NCBI RefSeq assembly: GCF_000021945.1
Contig: NC_011831.1
Span: 1,687,353 to 1,751,352 of the forward strand
DNA from: Chloroflexus aggregans DSM 9485
GTDB lineage: Bacteria > Chloroflexota > Chloroflexia > Chloroflexales > Chloroflexaceae
DNA length: 64,000 bases
Reading direction: 5' to 3'
Each line of letters starts with the position of its first letter. The stretch's first letter is position 1. Positions 1 to 8,219 of the stretch are shown one piece after another. A program made the translations under genes and the position numbers. The notes below the pieces were generated by a model. It was not told where the DNA came from, searched no databases, and was given only the letters and a program-made list of their open reading frames with translations.

Positions 1-148
1 CGAAGCGCTGCAAGTCGAACTAGCAGCCCTTGACGAGGAAATGAAGAGCGAGACGGCTATCGCGACTGCTCGCATGCAAGCCCAAGCACAGAGCCAATTA
101 GCGACTACTCGATACCGCAACGCGCGCAACGAGAGCAGCAATGAATGA
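1..148 (+). CDS. C-terminal end of probable KaiC-family ATPase (5' end outside window)
   Basis: Open frame entering from the left edge (codons begin at base 2) and ending in TGA at 146-148. The 48 visible residues are charged and alanine/glutamine-rich, typical of a coiled-coil tail (for example [14 protein letters not shown]), and show no catalytic motif. The identification as KaiC rests on context: the stop overlaps the start of a kaiB gene (ATG at 141), and KaiB genes normally follow kaiC. KaiC-like proteins outside cyanobacteria often end in a coiled coil. It could equally be another coiled-coil signalling protein; the upstream sequence would decide. Confidence 0.45.
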   Translation, partial: EALQVELAALDEEMKSETAIATARMQAQAQSQLATTRYRNARNESSNE

Positions 149-443
149 GGAATTACCGGAGTACGATCTCTGGCTATATATTGCCGGACAAACGCCAAAA
201 AGTTTGCTTGCCATCGCCAATTTACGGCGCATCTGCGATCAGTATCTGGCGGGTCGCTATCGTATGCACATCATCGATCTCCATCACGAACCGGAACGGG
301 CGATCGGTGATAATATTCTCGCAATCCCTACGTTAGTCCGCAAATTGCCGCCGCCGATGCGCAAAATTATCGGCGATCTATCGAACACTGAACGGGTGCT
401 GGTTGGTCTCGATCTGACGCCCCGGCAACATATAGGGAGTTGA
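141..443 (+). CDS. kaiB: KaiB circadian-clock-type protein (first of two)
   Basis: 100 residues, the normal KaiB length. The family's thioredoxin-like pattern is complete: an N-terminal strand [17 protein letters not shown]-type helix, [12 protein letters not shown], then [17 protein letters not shown] and a final [17 protein letters not shown], close to cyanobacterial KaiB. In the clock KaiB binds phosphorylated KaiC and drives its dephosphorylation phase; outside cyanobacteria KaiB proteins are also tied to stress responses. The start overlaps the end of the upstream probable kaiC, so translation is likely coupled. A second, more divergent kaiB follows after 4 nt, then a histidine kinase. 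No kaiA is visible. Confidence 0.9.
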   Translation: MNEELPEYDLWLYIAGQTPKSLLAIANLRRICDQYLAGRYRMHIIDLHHEPERAIGDNILAIPTLVRKLPPPMRKIIGDLSNTERVLVGLDLTPRQHIGS

Positions 444-447
444 GCCG

Positions 448-753
448 ATGGACATCACCAATCAGCCGGTTGTGCCACTCTTACGTCTGTACGTTGCGGG
501 TGCGACGAGCCGTTCCACGCGCGCAATCGCGACCGTGCGGCGGTTGTGCGAACGATACTTGCCCGGTCGTTATCGGCTGGAAGTGATCGATGTCTATCAA
601 CAGCCAGATCGGGCACGCGACGATCATATCATCGCGACGCCGACGCTCCTGATTGTTGAACCCGGCCCACCAACTGCGTTTATCGGTGAATTACGTTCGT
701 CAGATTGGCCACGGGTGGCGGCGGCACTGAATATTCTGACCGATGATGATTAA
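448..753 (+). CDS. Second, divergent KaiB-like protein
   Basis: 101 residues, preceded by AGGGAG and only 4 nt after the first kaiB. It keeps the KaiB fold pattern (LRLYVAGATSRSTRAIA, LEVIDVYQQPDRA, IIATPTLLIVEPGPP, FIGELRS) but the KLPPP segment and the conserved C-terminal VLVGLDL of canonical KaiB are altered. The arrangement suggests duplication followed by divergence: the first copy probably keeps the KaiC-binding role while this one may bind a different partner, perhaps the neighbouring kinase. This division of labour is inference; membership in the KaiB family is well supported. Confidence 0.85.
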   Translation: MDITNQPVVPLLRLYVAGATSRSTRAIATVRRLCERYLPGRYRLEVIDVYQQPDRARDDHIIATPTLLIVEPGPPTAFIGELRSSDWPRVAAALNILTDDD

Positions 754-822
754 TGACGTGCCGGCTCGCACCGAGACCGCGATGGTTTACCGCTTGTTCA
801 CAGCGCAGATAGGGAATGCAGT

Positions 823-1971
823 ATGGGAAATGAGGCAACGTTAAGCCCAGCCGAAACAGCGCGCATACAGGCCCGTTTGGCCGAGCTTGAAGAATTGGTA
901 CGCGCCTTGCAGACGGGAGCAGCCGACGCAATTGTCATCGATGGGCCGCGCGGCCCTCTCATCTACACCCTCCGCGGGGCTGAACATCCCTACCGAGTCT
1001 TGGTCGAAACGATGAACGAAGGCGCATTGACATTGCTCGCCGACGGCGCCATTCTCTACTGTAACAGTAAATTTGCCGAGATGGTCGGTCTGCCCCAAGA
1101 TCAACTGACCGGCCGCTCACTGCTCGACCTTGTCGCCCCGGCCGACCGATTGCTCTGCGCCGAGTTGTTGTCGGCGGGGGCTGCCGGTTCGAGTAAAGGG
1201 CCGATTACCCTCCAAGCGGCTGACGGTTCACAACGACCGGCCCAGATTTCGTTGCGTGCCCTCAAAGATGAGACGGAAGCGCATATGTGCGCCGTAGTAA
1301 CCGATCTCTCCGGCCCGCAAGCAGTCGCAGCCCAACTCCGCGCTGCGCTGGCCGAAAAAGAACTGCTGCTGCGCGAAGTCCATCATCGGGTCAAAAACAA
1401 TTTACAGATCGTTTCTAGTCTCTTGCGTCTGCAAGCCGAACATATTAGTGATGAACGGGTAAGCGCTGCAGTTCACGATAGTCAAAATCGTATCCGCGCA
1501 CTTGCGCTCGTCCACGAACAGTTGTATCGCTCCGAAAGCCTGGCGCACATCGATATCGGCGAATACTTGCAAAACATTGCCACCAGTGTTTGGCGCTCGC
1601 TGAGTATACGCGGTAGCCCGATCCGGTTAGTCAGCGAGGTGATCAACGGGATCAGTATCAATATCGATCAGGCAATCGCGCTTGGGTTGATCGTGACTGA
1701 ACTAGTCTCGAATAGTGTCAAACACGCCTTCCCAACCGGCACCGCTCAAGGGACGATCAGCCTCCGTGTGCGCCAAGACAATACCGTCTTACATGTGGAA
1801 GTCGCCGATAACGGCATTGGGATGCCGCCACAGATCAATGCCGGTGGTGGGAGCCTCGGTATGCAGTTGGTTCATGGACTCTGCCGCCAAATTGGAGCAA
1901 CGCTGAGTTTTGGCGAAGGACCGGGGACAACCGTTATAATCAGGGTACCGACGAGCAAACTAGAAGCGTAG
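823..1971 (+). CDS. PAS-domain sensor histidine kinase (HisKA_2 type)
   Basis: 382 residues, no membrane segment, so cytoplasmic. A short N-terminal coiled coil (about 7-30) is followed by a PAS domain (about 58-170) and then a HisKA_2 dimerisation domain whose phospho-acceptor histidine lies in EVHHRVKNNLQ near residue 187. The C-terminal HATPase domain has the N box (ELVSNSVKHAF, about 293) and G1 box (DNGIGMP, about 328). Such kinases pass phosphate to separate response regulators; none is encoded nearby. Its place 69 nt behind the two kaiB genes suggests it reads out or feeds the Kai module, as SasA does in cyanobacteria, although SasA carries a KaiB-like domain and this protein carries PAS. 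Confidence 0.88.
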   Translation: MGNEATLSPAETARIQARLAELEELVRALQTGAADAIVIDGPRGPLIYTLRGAEHPYRVLVETMNEGALTLLADGAILYCNSKFAEMVGLPQDQLTGRSLLDLVAPADRLLCAELLSAGAAGSSKGPITLQAADGSQRPAQISLRALKDETEAHMCAVVTDLSGPQAVAAQLRAALAEKELLLREVHHRVKNNLQIVSSLLRLQAEHISDERVSAAVHDSQNRIRALALVHEQLYRSESLAHIDIGEYLQNIATSVWRSLSIRGSPIRLVSEVINGISINIDQAIALGLIVTELVSNSVKHAFPTGTAQGTISLRVRQDNTVLHVEVADNGIGMPPQINAGGGSLGMQLVHGLCRQIGATLSFGEGPGTTVIIRVPTSKLEA

Positions 1972-2012
1972 GGGAGAAGGCAACGCGCCGACCCTACGCT
2001 GTACGAAGCTTA

Positions 2013-2639
2013 TCATTCCAATCGCGCTTCCAATGCCTTCATAGCAGCAATTAACTGTTCTTGCCGGATCGCTGCCGTAACATCACCGCGCGTTCGTTCG
2101 AGCACAGTCCGTAGTGCATCGGTTGAACGACGGAGACCACCGGTAATCGCTTCGGGGTAATCCACCGTCAGGAGCGAACTATACACATCGTCCATAATGG
2201 TGAGCAAACGTTCACTGCGCTCGATCTCACCACGACGCAGCCCATCGAGAATCGCCCGGCGCAGCTCACTTGCTGCTTCAGCCAAACCGTTGAGATAGGC
2301 CGCCGGTTCTACACCGATCATCTCACCGGTTGGTGGCTCTTCGCCGGCCAAGAAGGCAAACACCAAATGCGCTTCGGCATACTCCTTCAGCGCATCTTGC
2401 GTATAACCGGCGTAGCGTACCTCGGGAGCACCGGCGGTGGCGTCGTTGATTTCCGCTACTACTTCGGCCGCCAATGCCAATAGATGACGCGCCGTCACAA
2501 AATCTCCTCGGTGGGCCGCACGAATACTATTGGCACTCTGCCGAACTAAGACGCGCGTAGCGGCAATTGTGCGTTCGCGTGCCGTGTGGATACTCTCGAT
2601 TTGTACGACGCAGCCGGCAACAATCTGCTCAATACTCAT
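2013..2639 (-). CDS. Bacterial translin-family protein
   Basis: 208 residues from an ATG preceded by CGAGG. The all-helical translin pattern is clear along the whole length: ARERTIAATRVLVRQSANSI, IRAAHRGDF, a conserved EYAEAHLVFAFL, YLNGLAEAASELRR, LRRGEIERSERLLTIMDDVY and the C-terminal GGLRRSTDALRTVLERTRGD. Translins form octameric rings that bind single-stranded RNA or DNA; together with TRAX they make the RNase C3PO in eukaryotes and archaea. Translin-like proteins are scarce in bacteria. Residues for nuclease activity cannot be judged by eye, so a nucleic-acid-binding role is the safest reading. An in-frame TTG two codons upstream is a less likely start. Confidence 0.82.
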   Translation of the reverse strand: MSIEQIVAGCVVQIESIHTARERTIAATRVLVRQSANSIRAAHRGDFVTARHLLALAAEVVAEINDATAGAPEVRYAGYTQDALKEYAEAHLVFAFLAGEEPPTGEMIGVEPAAYLNGLAEAASELRRAILDGLRRGEIERSERLLTIMDDVYSSLLTVDYPEAITGGLRRSTDALRTVLERTRGDVTAAIRQEQLIAAMKALEARLE

Positions 2640-2671
2640 ACACAACCTCGTGCGTATTTTGGATAGTGCGT

Positions 2672-2702
2672 ATTATAATGGTTTTTTTCTCCATTTATCC
2701 AA
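2672..2702 (-). promoter_or_regulatory. Possible sigma70-type promoter for the translin gene
   Basis: On the minus strand TTGGAT (2697-2702) and a perfect TATAAT (2672-2677) are separated by 19 nt, about 33 bases upstream of the translin start at 2639. The -10 is excellent but the spacing is longer than the usual 17, so this is a moderate call. Confidence 0.4.
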
Positions 2703-2725
2703 CACACGTAGCGTAACTTCGCATC

Positions 2726-3835
2726 CTACGCCATCACAACCACCCGATTCCGCCCGGCTGCTTTAGCCGCATACAACGCTTCATCAGCCCGTCTGATCAA
2801 GCTAGCGAGATTATCGGTTGTATCGTATTCGACGAGACCAAAACTAGCCGTTACCGGTTGCTGCCCAACGCGCACCTGCGTCTTAATCAGATGACGCAAG
2901 CGATCAACCAGTTCTTCGGCTTCAGATAGACATGTATGCGGCAAGATTAAACAAAACTCTTCGCCACCCCAACGCCCGACCAGATCGGTCGAGCGAGTCG
3001 ACGATTGAGCAAGACGGGCAATTTGGCGCAAAACTTGATCACCTACCTCATGACCGTATGTATCGTTGACCTGTTTGAAGTGGTCAATATCCCACAGACA
3101 GATCGTCAAAGGTTGGTGATAACGCCGGCTATACTCAATGTTGGTCTGTAACAGTTGTTCACAGCGACGGCGATTAAACAGCCCCGTGAGCATATCGATG
3201 AAGGCCCATTCCTGCATCAGTTGATACTCGATCTGTAGACGCTGCGAGATTGACCGGTAGCGACTGATAATGTAAATGAAACACAAGAAGATGCCACCCA
3301 TTCCGTACACTTGTAGTGCGCGTAACCCCATCGTCACGTCGTTCCCTTGCAAGCCGGCAACGAGTACTTGCCCGCCAACGATGGCAAGTGCCAGCCCATA
3401 CAAACTACTGACCAAAATGACACTGATGCGATGTCGGAAGAGATGAAAAGCGAGTGTGCAGATCATTAAGAGAAACCAAATATCGTCATTCACCGTCTGC
3501 TCCCAAAGCTGTGGCAATGTTTGACCGAGGAGCGGCGGGACAATTCCGTTAAAGAGCAGCGCTTCGGCGGCGAAAACGATAAACATGAAACGCTCGATGG
3601 TCACCAGCGACTCGCGTCGCGTGATCATCATCCAACACACACTCAGCGAAATAATAATCAGTAAAACATCATTGGTCACATAGATGATAGTTTCTGCCAA
3701 CGGGAGGACGGGATTGTTGATCAGCTTGACAATATCGATTGTAACCATCAAACTACCGAGCAGCCCGGCAATCAGATAGGTGCGACGACGTTGGCGGTCA
3801 AAACGTTGGCGTTCTTCTTCAATCACGGTTTGCAT
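2726..3835 (-). CDS. Membrane-bound GGDEF diguanylate cyclase
   Basis: 369 residues. The first half holds about six hydrophobic segments (for example YLIAGLLGSLMVTIDIVKLI, IIISLSVCWMMI, ISVILVSSLYGLALAIVGG), forming an integral membrane sensor. The second half is a GGDEF domain with WDIDHFKQVND, an intact active-site GGEEF near residue 290 and a product-inhibition I-site RSTD exactly five residues before it. It should make c-di-GMP from two GTP and be feedback-inhibited. No EAL domain is fused. In gliding filamentous phototrophs c-di-GMP could control motility or mat formation; this is inference. Transcribed leftward; the translin gene lies 86 nt downstream in the same orientation. Confidence 0.9.
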   Translation of the reverse strand: MQTVIEEERQRFDRQRRRTYLIAGLLGSLMVTIDIVKLINNPVLPLAETIIYVTNDVLLIIISLSVCWMMITRRESLVTIERFMFIVFAAEALLFNGIVPPLLGQTLPQLWEQTVNDDIWFLLMICTLAFHLFRHRISVILVSSLYGLALAIVGGQVLVAGLQGNDVTMGLRALQVYGMGGIFLCFIYIISRYRSISQRLQIEYQLMQEWAFIDMLTGLFNRRRCEQLLQTNIEYSRRYHQPLTICLWDIDHFKQVNDTYGHEVGDQVLRQIARLAQSSTRSTDLVGRWGGEEFCLILPHTCLSEAEELVDRLRHLIKTQVRVGQQPVTASFGLVEYDTTDNLASLIRRADEALYAAKAAGRNRVVVMA

Positions 3836-4098
3836 ACACTACGTAAAGAATGTGTTGATCGCCGCAAAATACTAGTGCTAGACCAATTCCATGGTCATCA
3901 TAGCATAGTGAATAGTCGATCGGCAGGTGGATTGTGGTTGGAAAACTCGTTTGGAGGATAAACCGAGGCTGGGAAACCTGTTTGAGAGGGTCGGTTGAGA
4001 AGCACGCGCTGTCAACGAGTTGTTAGGCGTTCATAGAAAATAAACCCTGGCTTTCACCCACGCATATACTGGCCATACATACGCATCAAGCGGATTAT

Positions 4099-4740
4099 CT
4101 ACGATGGATCAAAACCGGTAGCGCGCCAGGCCAGCACCCGCGCCGGTGCACCATCACCACCGACGATCAAGAGGGGAAAGCACGCAACCGTATATATAAC
4201 TCCGAGTTCCAGGTTGGCGAGATGACAAAGATTTTCAACGATCAGAATATTGTTACGCAGCAACAGCGTATGGGCCGCGTCACCGCCGGCAACCGTTGAA
4301 TCGACGCTGAACGCATCAATCCCGACAAGCCGTACCTCTCGTTGTACCAACGCTTCGGCAAGTGCAGCACCAATATAGGGGTGACGGGCATACTCGTCAC
4401 GCTCCCAATACACTTCCCAGCCGGTACGAAAGAGAACGGCCATGCCAGGTCGTAACTTATACCCCGCAAGCACTGATGGCCCTAGCTCAGCATTGGCCGG
4501 ATACCCACCGACATCGATCACAATCCCCGGGCCGATCAATCGATCCGGTGTGATGTCATCGATCCCCACACCGGTGGCAAACCGATGACGAGGCGCATCA
4601 AGATGGGTTCCACTATGGCTTCCCATGTGCAACTCACTGATCTGCCATGGTGGAAATGACAGAGGCTTTACCTGCACCGGCGGATCACCCGGATAAACCG
4701 GCATACCGGAGAGAATTGGACGACTCAAATCGTACATCAT
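4099..4740 (-). CDS. Cyclase/kynurenine formamidase-like metal-dependent hydrolase
   Basis: 213 residues. The family signature HxGTHxDxPxH is present as HSGTHLDAPRH (about residues 43-52), and DAFSVD follows later; these histidines and aspartates bind divalent metal. Family members include kynurenine formamidase KynB, isatin hydrolase and polyketide cyclases, so the exact substrate is open. The ATG overlaps the stop of modC by 4 nt (ATGA type), placing it last in the padR-modABC operon. No tryptophan-degradation gene is nearby, so a KynB role is not supported. Its link to molybdate uptake is unexplained; an amide or lactone substrate tied to a molybdoenzyme pathway is possible. Confidence 0.82.
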   Translation of the reverse strand: MMYDLSRPILSGMPVYPGDPPVQVKPLSFPPWQISELHMGSHSGTHLDAPRHRFATGVGIDDITPDRLIGPGIVIDVGGYPANAELGPSVLAGYKLRPGMAVLFRTGWEVYWERDEYARHPYIGAALAEALVQREVRLVGIDAFSVDSTVAGGDAAHTLLLRNNILIVENLCHLANLELGVIYTVACFPLLIVGGDGAPARVLAWRATGFDPS

Positions 4741-5894
4741 AACCGGTGAGCAACCGTCGCTAATCCGACCGTCTCAGACGAAGCTATCTGAGTCGTACTA
4801 CGTTCTGGAATGATGACAACACTTTCGGGACGAAAACTAATCTGTACTTCACTCCCGACATTCGTATCAAGACCGGCATATGCCGTGTATGGATAAGCTA
4901 CCTCAAGCGTAGATGACCCGACCGCAATGATCAGTTGATGCAAATATCGATCGGCATGCCGGCCGACAATTCTCGCCGGCAACAGATTGCAACCGGTAAA
5001 GCGATGGGATGGTCGATCAGGATAGACCAACCGTATCTCGACCGGATTAATAAAGGCATGCACCATCTGACCGACTGCAACCGATTGCGCCAGACTACTC
5101 GCTTCGATGCGCCATCCCTGCCAATCAAGCCAAACCCGATCGGTCTCTTGCCCTATCACCTGTACCTGCATCAGGTTCCTGATACCTAGAATCCGGGCCA
5201 CCTGTACACTTACCGGATAGCGATACACCTCCGTCAATGGTCCCACCTGCTCGACATGCCCCTCGGTGACAATCGCCACACGATGACCGACAGCAAAGGC
5301 ATCGTTGAGATTATGGGTCACGTAGATCACGATCAAACCACGTTCGGCTTGCAAGGCGCGCAAATCGGCGTGTAACCGATCACGCACCGGCTGGTCGAGC
5401 GCCGAAAACGACTCATCGAACAGGATCACCGGTGAGTTGGTCGCCAATGCACGGGCAATTGCCACCCGCTGTTGTTGCCCCCCCGACAATTCGTGCGGCT
5501 TACGATGAGCGACATGTGCCAAATGCATCTTCTCAAGCAGCGCGAGTGCATGCTGACGGGCATCATTGCTTCGACCAAGCGGAAACGCCACATTCTCTAG
5601 GGCCGTCATATGAGGGAAGAGAGCGTACTGTTGAAAGACGTAGCCGATCCGCCGGTGACGCGGTGGCAGATTGATCATCCGCTCACCGGGCCGACGACGA
5701 AACAGGATTGTCTCGTTGAGTTTGATCAACCCTTCATCGGGTGTCATCAGGCCGGCAATCGCCTGGAGTGTCTGCGTCTTACCGGCCCCGGAAGGCCCAA
5801 ACAATACCAAAATCTCAGGCCCAACCTGCAATTGCATGCGCAGTGTTAGATGTCCTAGTTGACGCCGAAAGTCAACGTGCAATTGCGGTTGCAT
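4737..5894 (-). CDS. modC: Molybdate ABC transporter ATP-binding protein ModC
   Basis: 385 residues. ABC ATPase domain with Walker A GPSGAGKTQ, Q-loop VFQQYALFPHM, signature LSGGQQQRVAIARALA, Walker B VILFDESFSALD and the H-loop YVTHNLNDA. After about residue 240 comes an accessory region ending in a TOBE/MOP-like domain (about 300-370, LLPARIVGRHADRYLHQL). This is the usual ModC layout: the dimer hydrolyses ATP on the cytoplasmic face to drive ModB, and the TOBE part may sense molybdate. It overlaps modB by 23 nt and the downstream hydrolase by 4 nt. A tungstate or sulfate ATPase would look similar, but the neighbours favour molybdate. Confidence 0.87.
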   Translation of the reverse strand: MQPQLHVDFRRQLGHLTLRMQLQVGPEILVLFGPSGAGKTQTLQAIAGLMTPDEGLIKLNETILFRRRPGERMINLPPRHRRIGYVFQQYALFPHMTALENVAFPLGRSNDARQHALALLEKMHLAHVAHRKPHELSGGQQQRVAIARALATNSPVILFDESFSALDQPVRDRLHADLRALQAERGLIVIYVTHNLNDAFAVGHRVAIVTEGHVEQVGPLTEVYRYPVSVQVARILGIRNLMQVQVIGQETDRVWLDWQGWRIEASSLAQSVAVGQMVHAFINPVEIRLVYPDRPSHRFTGCNLLPARIVGRHADRYLHQLIIAVGSSTLEVAYPYTAYAGLDTNVGSEVQISFRPESVVIIPERSTTQIASSETVGLATVAHRL

Positions 5895-6576
5895 CCATCT
5901 CCTCCTGCACGGTTGCAGTACCGGTCACAGGTCGTGCCGAGTTGTCTTCCAACAAACGCACCAACCACAAACCGAGATATGCAATGACCGTCATAACCAA
6001 CACCATCAGATTCGCATCTTGATAGCGCTGGGACTGCACGGCATCATAGATCGCCACCGGTAATGTCTGGGTACGCCCGGGAATATTCCCCGTTACCATG
6101 AGGGTTGCCCCAAACTCACCTAAAGCCCGTGCTCCACCCAACACAACACCGGCTATAATCCCGCGCCGGGCCAATGGCAAGGTGATGCGCCACAGAATAC
6201 GCCACTCACTCGCACCCAAGGTGCGTGCCGCTTGTTCGAGGCGTGGATCGACATTTGCCAGCGCCGCTCGACTACTCTGGATCATAAGCGGTAAACCGAC
6301 AACAACCGCCGCAACGACGGCTGCCGGCCATGTGAAAAGAATTCGGATCTGAAACCATTCTGTGATTGGGCTACCCTTTCCCAACACGAGTAACAAATAA
6401 TAGCCAACCACACTCGGCGGTAGAATCAACGGTAGTAACAATAACGTCTCAAAAATCGTTTGCCCTGCAAATTTGGTACGTGCTAAGAGCAGAGCAATCG
6501 GTAAGCCGAGCAACCAGATAAAAAACGTTGCAACTGCCGTGACTTGTAACGACAACCAAAAGGCCGGCCAGTTCAT
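5872..6576 (-). CDS. modB: Molybdate ABC transporter permease ModB
   Basis: 234 residues with five or six membrane spans and the binding-protein-dependent permease signature EAA loop EQAARTLGASEWRILWRITL (about residues 137-156), which docks on ModC. LGEFGATLMVTGNIPGRTQT is characteristic of ModB/CysT-type permeases. The ModB dimer forms the oxyanion channel. Starts 6 nt after modA ends and overlaps modC by 23 nt, so all three are one transcript. Confidence 0.88.
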   Translation of the reverse strand: MNWPAFWLSLQVTAVATFFIWLLGLPIALLLARTKFAGQTIFETLLLLPLILPPSVVGYYLLLVLGKGSPITEWFQIRILFTWPAAVVAAVVVGLPLMIQSSRAALANVDPRLEQAARTLGASEWRILWRITLPLARRGIIAGVVLGGARALGEFGATLMVTGNIPGRTQTLPVAIYDAVQSQRYQDANLMVLVMTVIAYLGLWLVRLLEDNSARPVTGTATVQEEMDATAIAR

Positions 6577-6582
6577 GGTATC

Positions 6583-7371
6583 TCACCTTGTAGGTTCCAC
6601 GATCTCACCAGGTAAAATAAACCCATACTTCTTCATAATCTTGTGCCCGTCTGGGCTATTCACAAACTCCATAAATTGGCGGGCTACATCTGCGTGTTTT
6701 GTGCCTTTTACCACCGCTGCCATCTGGATCAACGGATGATCAGGGTGTAGTTCAGCCGGGATCAGCACCCAACGTCCAGAACTCTGTACACTCAATGACA
6801 GTGCGACAATCGCCACCTCAACGTTACCAGTATCAGCAATTGTCAGGGTCTGCGCAATATTTTCACCGAATACCAGTCGATCCTTCAATTGATCCCATAC
6901 ACCGGCTCGCTCCAACGCCTCACGTGCCGCTTGACCATACGGCGCATGTTCAGGATTGGCAATCGCAATTCGTTTATACGCCGGATCAAGCAAGTCGCTA
7001 AGCTGCTGCGGCCGCAACGGCTGATCGGCGCGCGTCCAAATCGTAATCCGCCCTTGCGCATACACCGTCATTGTGTTAGGGTCGATAACCCCGTTCGTAG
7101 CTAACTCTTCAATAAACGATTTATTCGCTGCATAAAAGATATCAAACGGTGCCCCGCGCTCAATCTGCTGAGCCAACTGTCCGGTCGAGCCAAAGTTAAA
7201 GACAACTTGTATGCCGGTACGCTCGGTAAACAACGAACCGATCTCTTTGAAAGCTGGGGTAAGATCAGAGGCCGCAGCTACCGTTAGCTCTACCGGTTTG
7301 GTAGCAATCGCTTGCGACGTGCTACAGGCCGTCAACGATAATAGCAAGATGAGCAACATTCGACGAATCAT
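6583..7371 (-). CDS. modA: Molybdate-binding lipoprotein ModA
   Basis: 262 residues. The N-terminus is a lipoprotein signal (LLILLLSLTACSTS; lipobox cysteine at about residue 16), so the protein should be anchored outside the membrane. The mature part follows the ModA pattern: LTVAAASDLTPAFKEIGSLF, FNFGSTGQLAQQIERGAPFD, AYAQGRITIW-like TVYAQGRITIW, and a late segment FMEFVNSPDGHKIMKKYGF. It captures molybdate (or tungstate) and hands it to ModB. It begins 3 nt after the padR stop. Confidence 0.9.
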   Translation of the reverse strand: MIRRMLLILLLSLTACSTSQAIATKPVELTVAAASDLTPAFKEIGSLFTERTGIQVVFNFGSTGQLAQQIERGAPFDIFYAANKSFIEELATNGVIDPNTMTVYAQGRITIWTRADQPLRPQQLSDLLDPAYKRIAIANPEHAPYGQAAREALERAGVWDQLKDRLVFGENIAQTLTIADTGNVEVAIVALSLSVQSSGRWVLIPAELHPDHPLIQMAAVVKGTKHADVARQFMEFVNSPDGHKIMKKYGFILPGEIVEPTR

Positions 7372-7374
7372 CGA

Positions 7375-7923
7375 TCATACTCCAAATACGGCAAGAGTTT
7401 CTTGACATTCTTCTAACCATGCCAGCGTCGCCCGGATTTGACCAACCCGATACTGTTGCACCAAGCGCTCAAACGATTGCTCAGGTAGCGCTTCGCCTCG
7501 TTGCGTATGCTTATCAAGCCAACGCTGACAACACCCAATTTGTCGTTCGAGTAATTGAGCAGCTACAACCGGACCCTCACGGCGTGCAAAATAGAGTTTG
7601 GTCAGAAACTCTAGCCGAATATCACGCCCGTGTGACACCGGCGTCACCACCCATTCAGCAAACGCTGCCTCACCGGCAGGGGTCAGCGAGAGGACTTTTC
7701 GTGGCGGACGATGACCTTGAAGCTCGAGACGATGGGTGAGATACCTCCTCGCTTCGAGCCGGTCGAGGAGAGCGTAGAGGTGACTCTGCTTCAGACGCCA
7801 GACACTCCCAAGGCCGTCAGGCTGCTGCAACTGCTGAAAAAGCTCGTAGGGGTGTAGCGGTCCTTGACGAAACAGACCCAAAAGTGCCAAGTCAATGGTA
7901 AACGTTGGTTTTGAAGCAGACAT
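7375..7923 (-). CDS. PadR-family transcriptional regulator
   Basis: 182 residues. The N-terminal winged helix has the PadR hallmarks: LALLGLFRQGPLHPYELFQQL, then VWRLKQSHLYALLDRLEARR and a wing ending PPRKVLSLTPAG. The C-terminal part (about 95-180) is the helical dimerisation region of the Vir/AphA type. As first gene of the molybdate operon it probably represses its own transcript; a 7-bp inverted repeat straddles the start of transcription (see 7982-8011). The usual molybdate regulator ModE is absent here, so PadR may replace it. The ligand is unknown. Confidence 0.87.
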   Translation of the reverse strand: MSASKPTFTIDLALLGLFRQGPLHPYELFQQLQQPDGLGSVWRLKQSHLYALLDRLEARRYLTHRLELQGHRPPRKVLSLTPAGEAAFAEWVVTPVSHGRDIRLEFLTKLYFARREGPVVAAQLLERQIGCCQRWLDKHTQRGEALPEQSFERLVQQYRVGQIRATLAWLEECQETLAVFGV

Positions 7924-7981
7924 AAGGACTTACCGAGACACAAAAGGCTTAGACGCGAATCGTATGACGAACAAATTTTGC

Positions 7982-8011
7982 GTGTATATTCACGATGTGA
8001 GTACTATACAC
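7982..8011 (-). promoter_or_regulatory. Candidate operator of the padR-mod operon
   Basis: Perfect inverted repeat GTGTATA (7982-7988) and TATACAC (8005-8011) with 16 nt between, covering the -10 box and the predicted transcription start. PadR proteins bind spaced dyads of this general kind, so autorepression is a reasonable inference. Confidence 0.5.
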
Positions 8012-8031
8012 AAATAATGATTGGCTGTCAA
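8003..8031 (-). promoter_or_regulatory. Sigma70-type promoter of the padR-modABC operon
   Basis: On the minus strand a perfect -35 TTGACA (8026-8031) and a near-perfect -10 TATAGT (8003-8008) stand exactly 17 nt apart. Transcription should start near 7997, leaving an untranslated leader of roughly 74 nt before padR. The rest of the 296-bp gap up to 8219 shows no gene. Confidence 0.75.
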
Positions 8032-8219
8032 GCAGAGTCCCCCCAAACACCTATCGGGCATCTCAGTTTATGTATTGCGAGCAATCTGTGCAGAAGAATC
8101 TCGCCGTACTCCCTACCGGCACAACGGCAAGGATTGGACGACGGAGGGAGACAGGGGCACCAACACAGCGCGATCCACGTTGCTATCCCCTATACACATC
8201 CTACATCGTTCAGGGTAAC

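Noticed and set aside
7924-8219. RNA gene or riboswitch (for example a Moco motif) before padR
   Set aside because: The leader is short and I could not fold any known riboswitch core; only promoter and dyad are supported.
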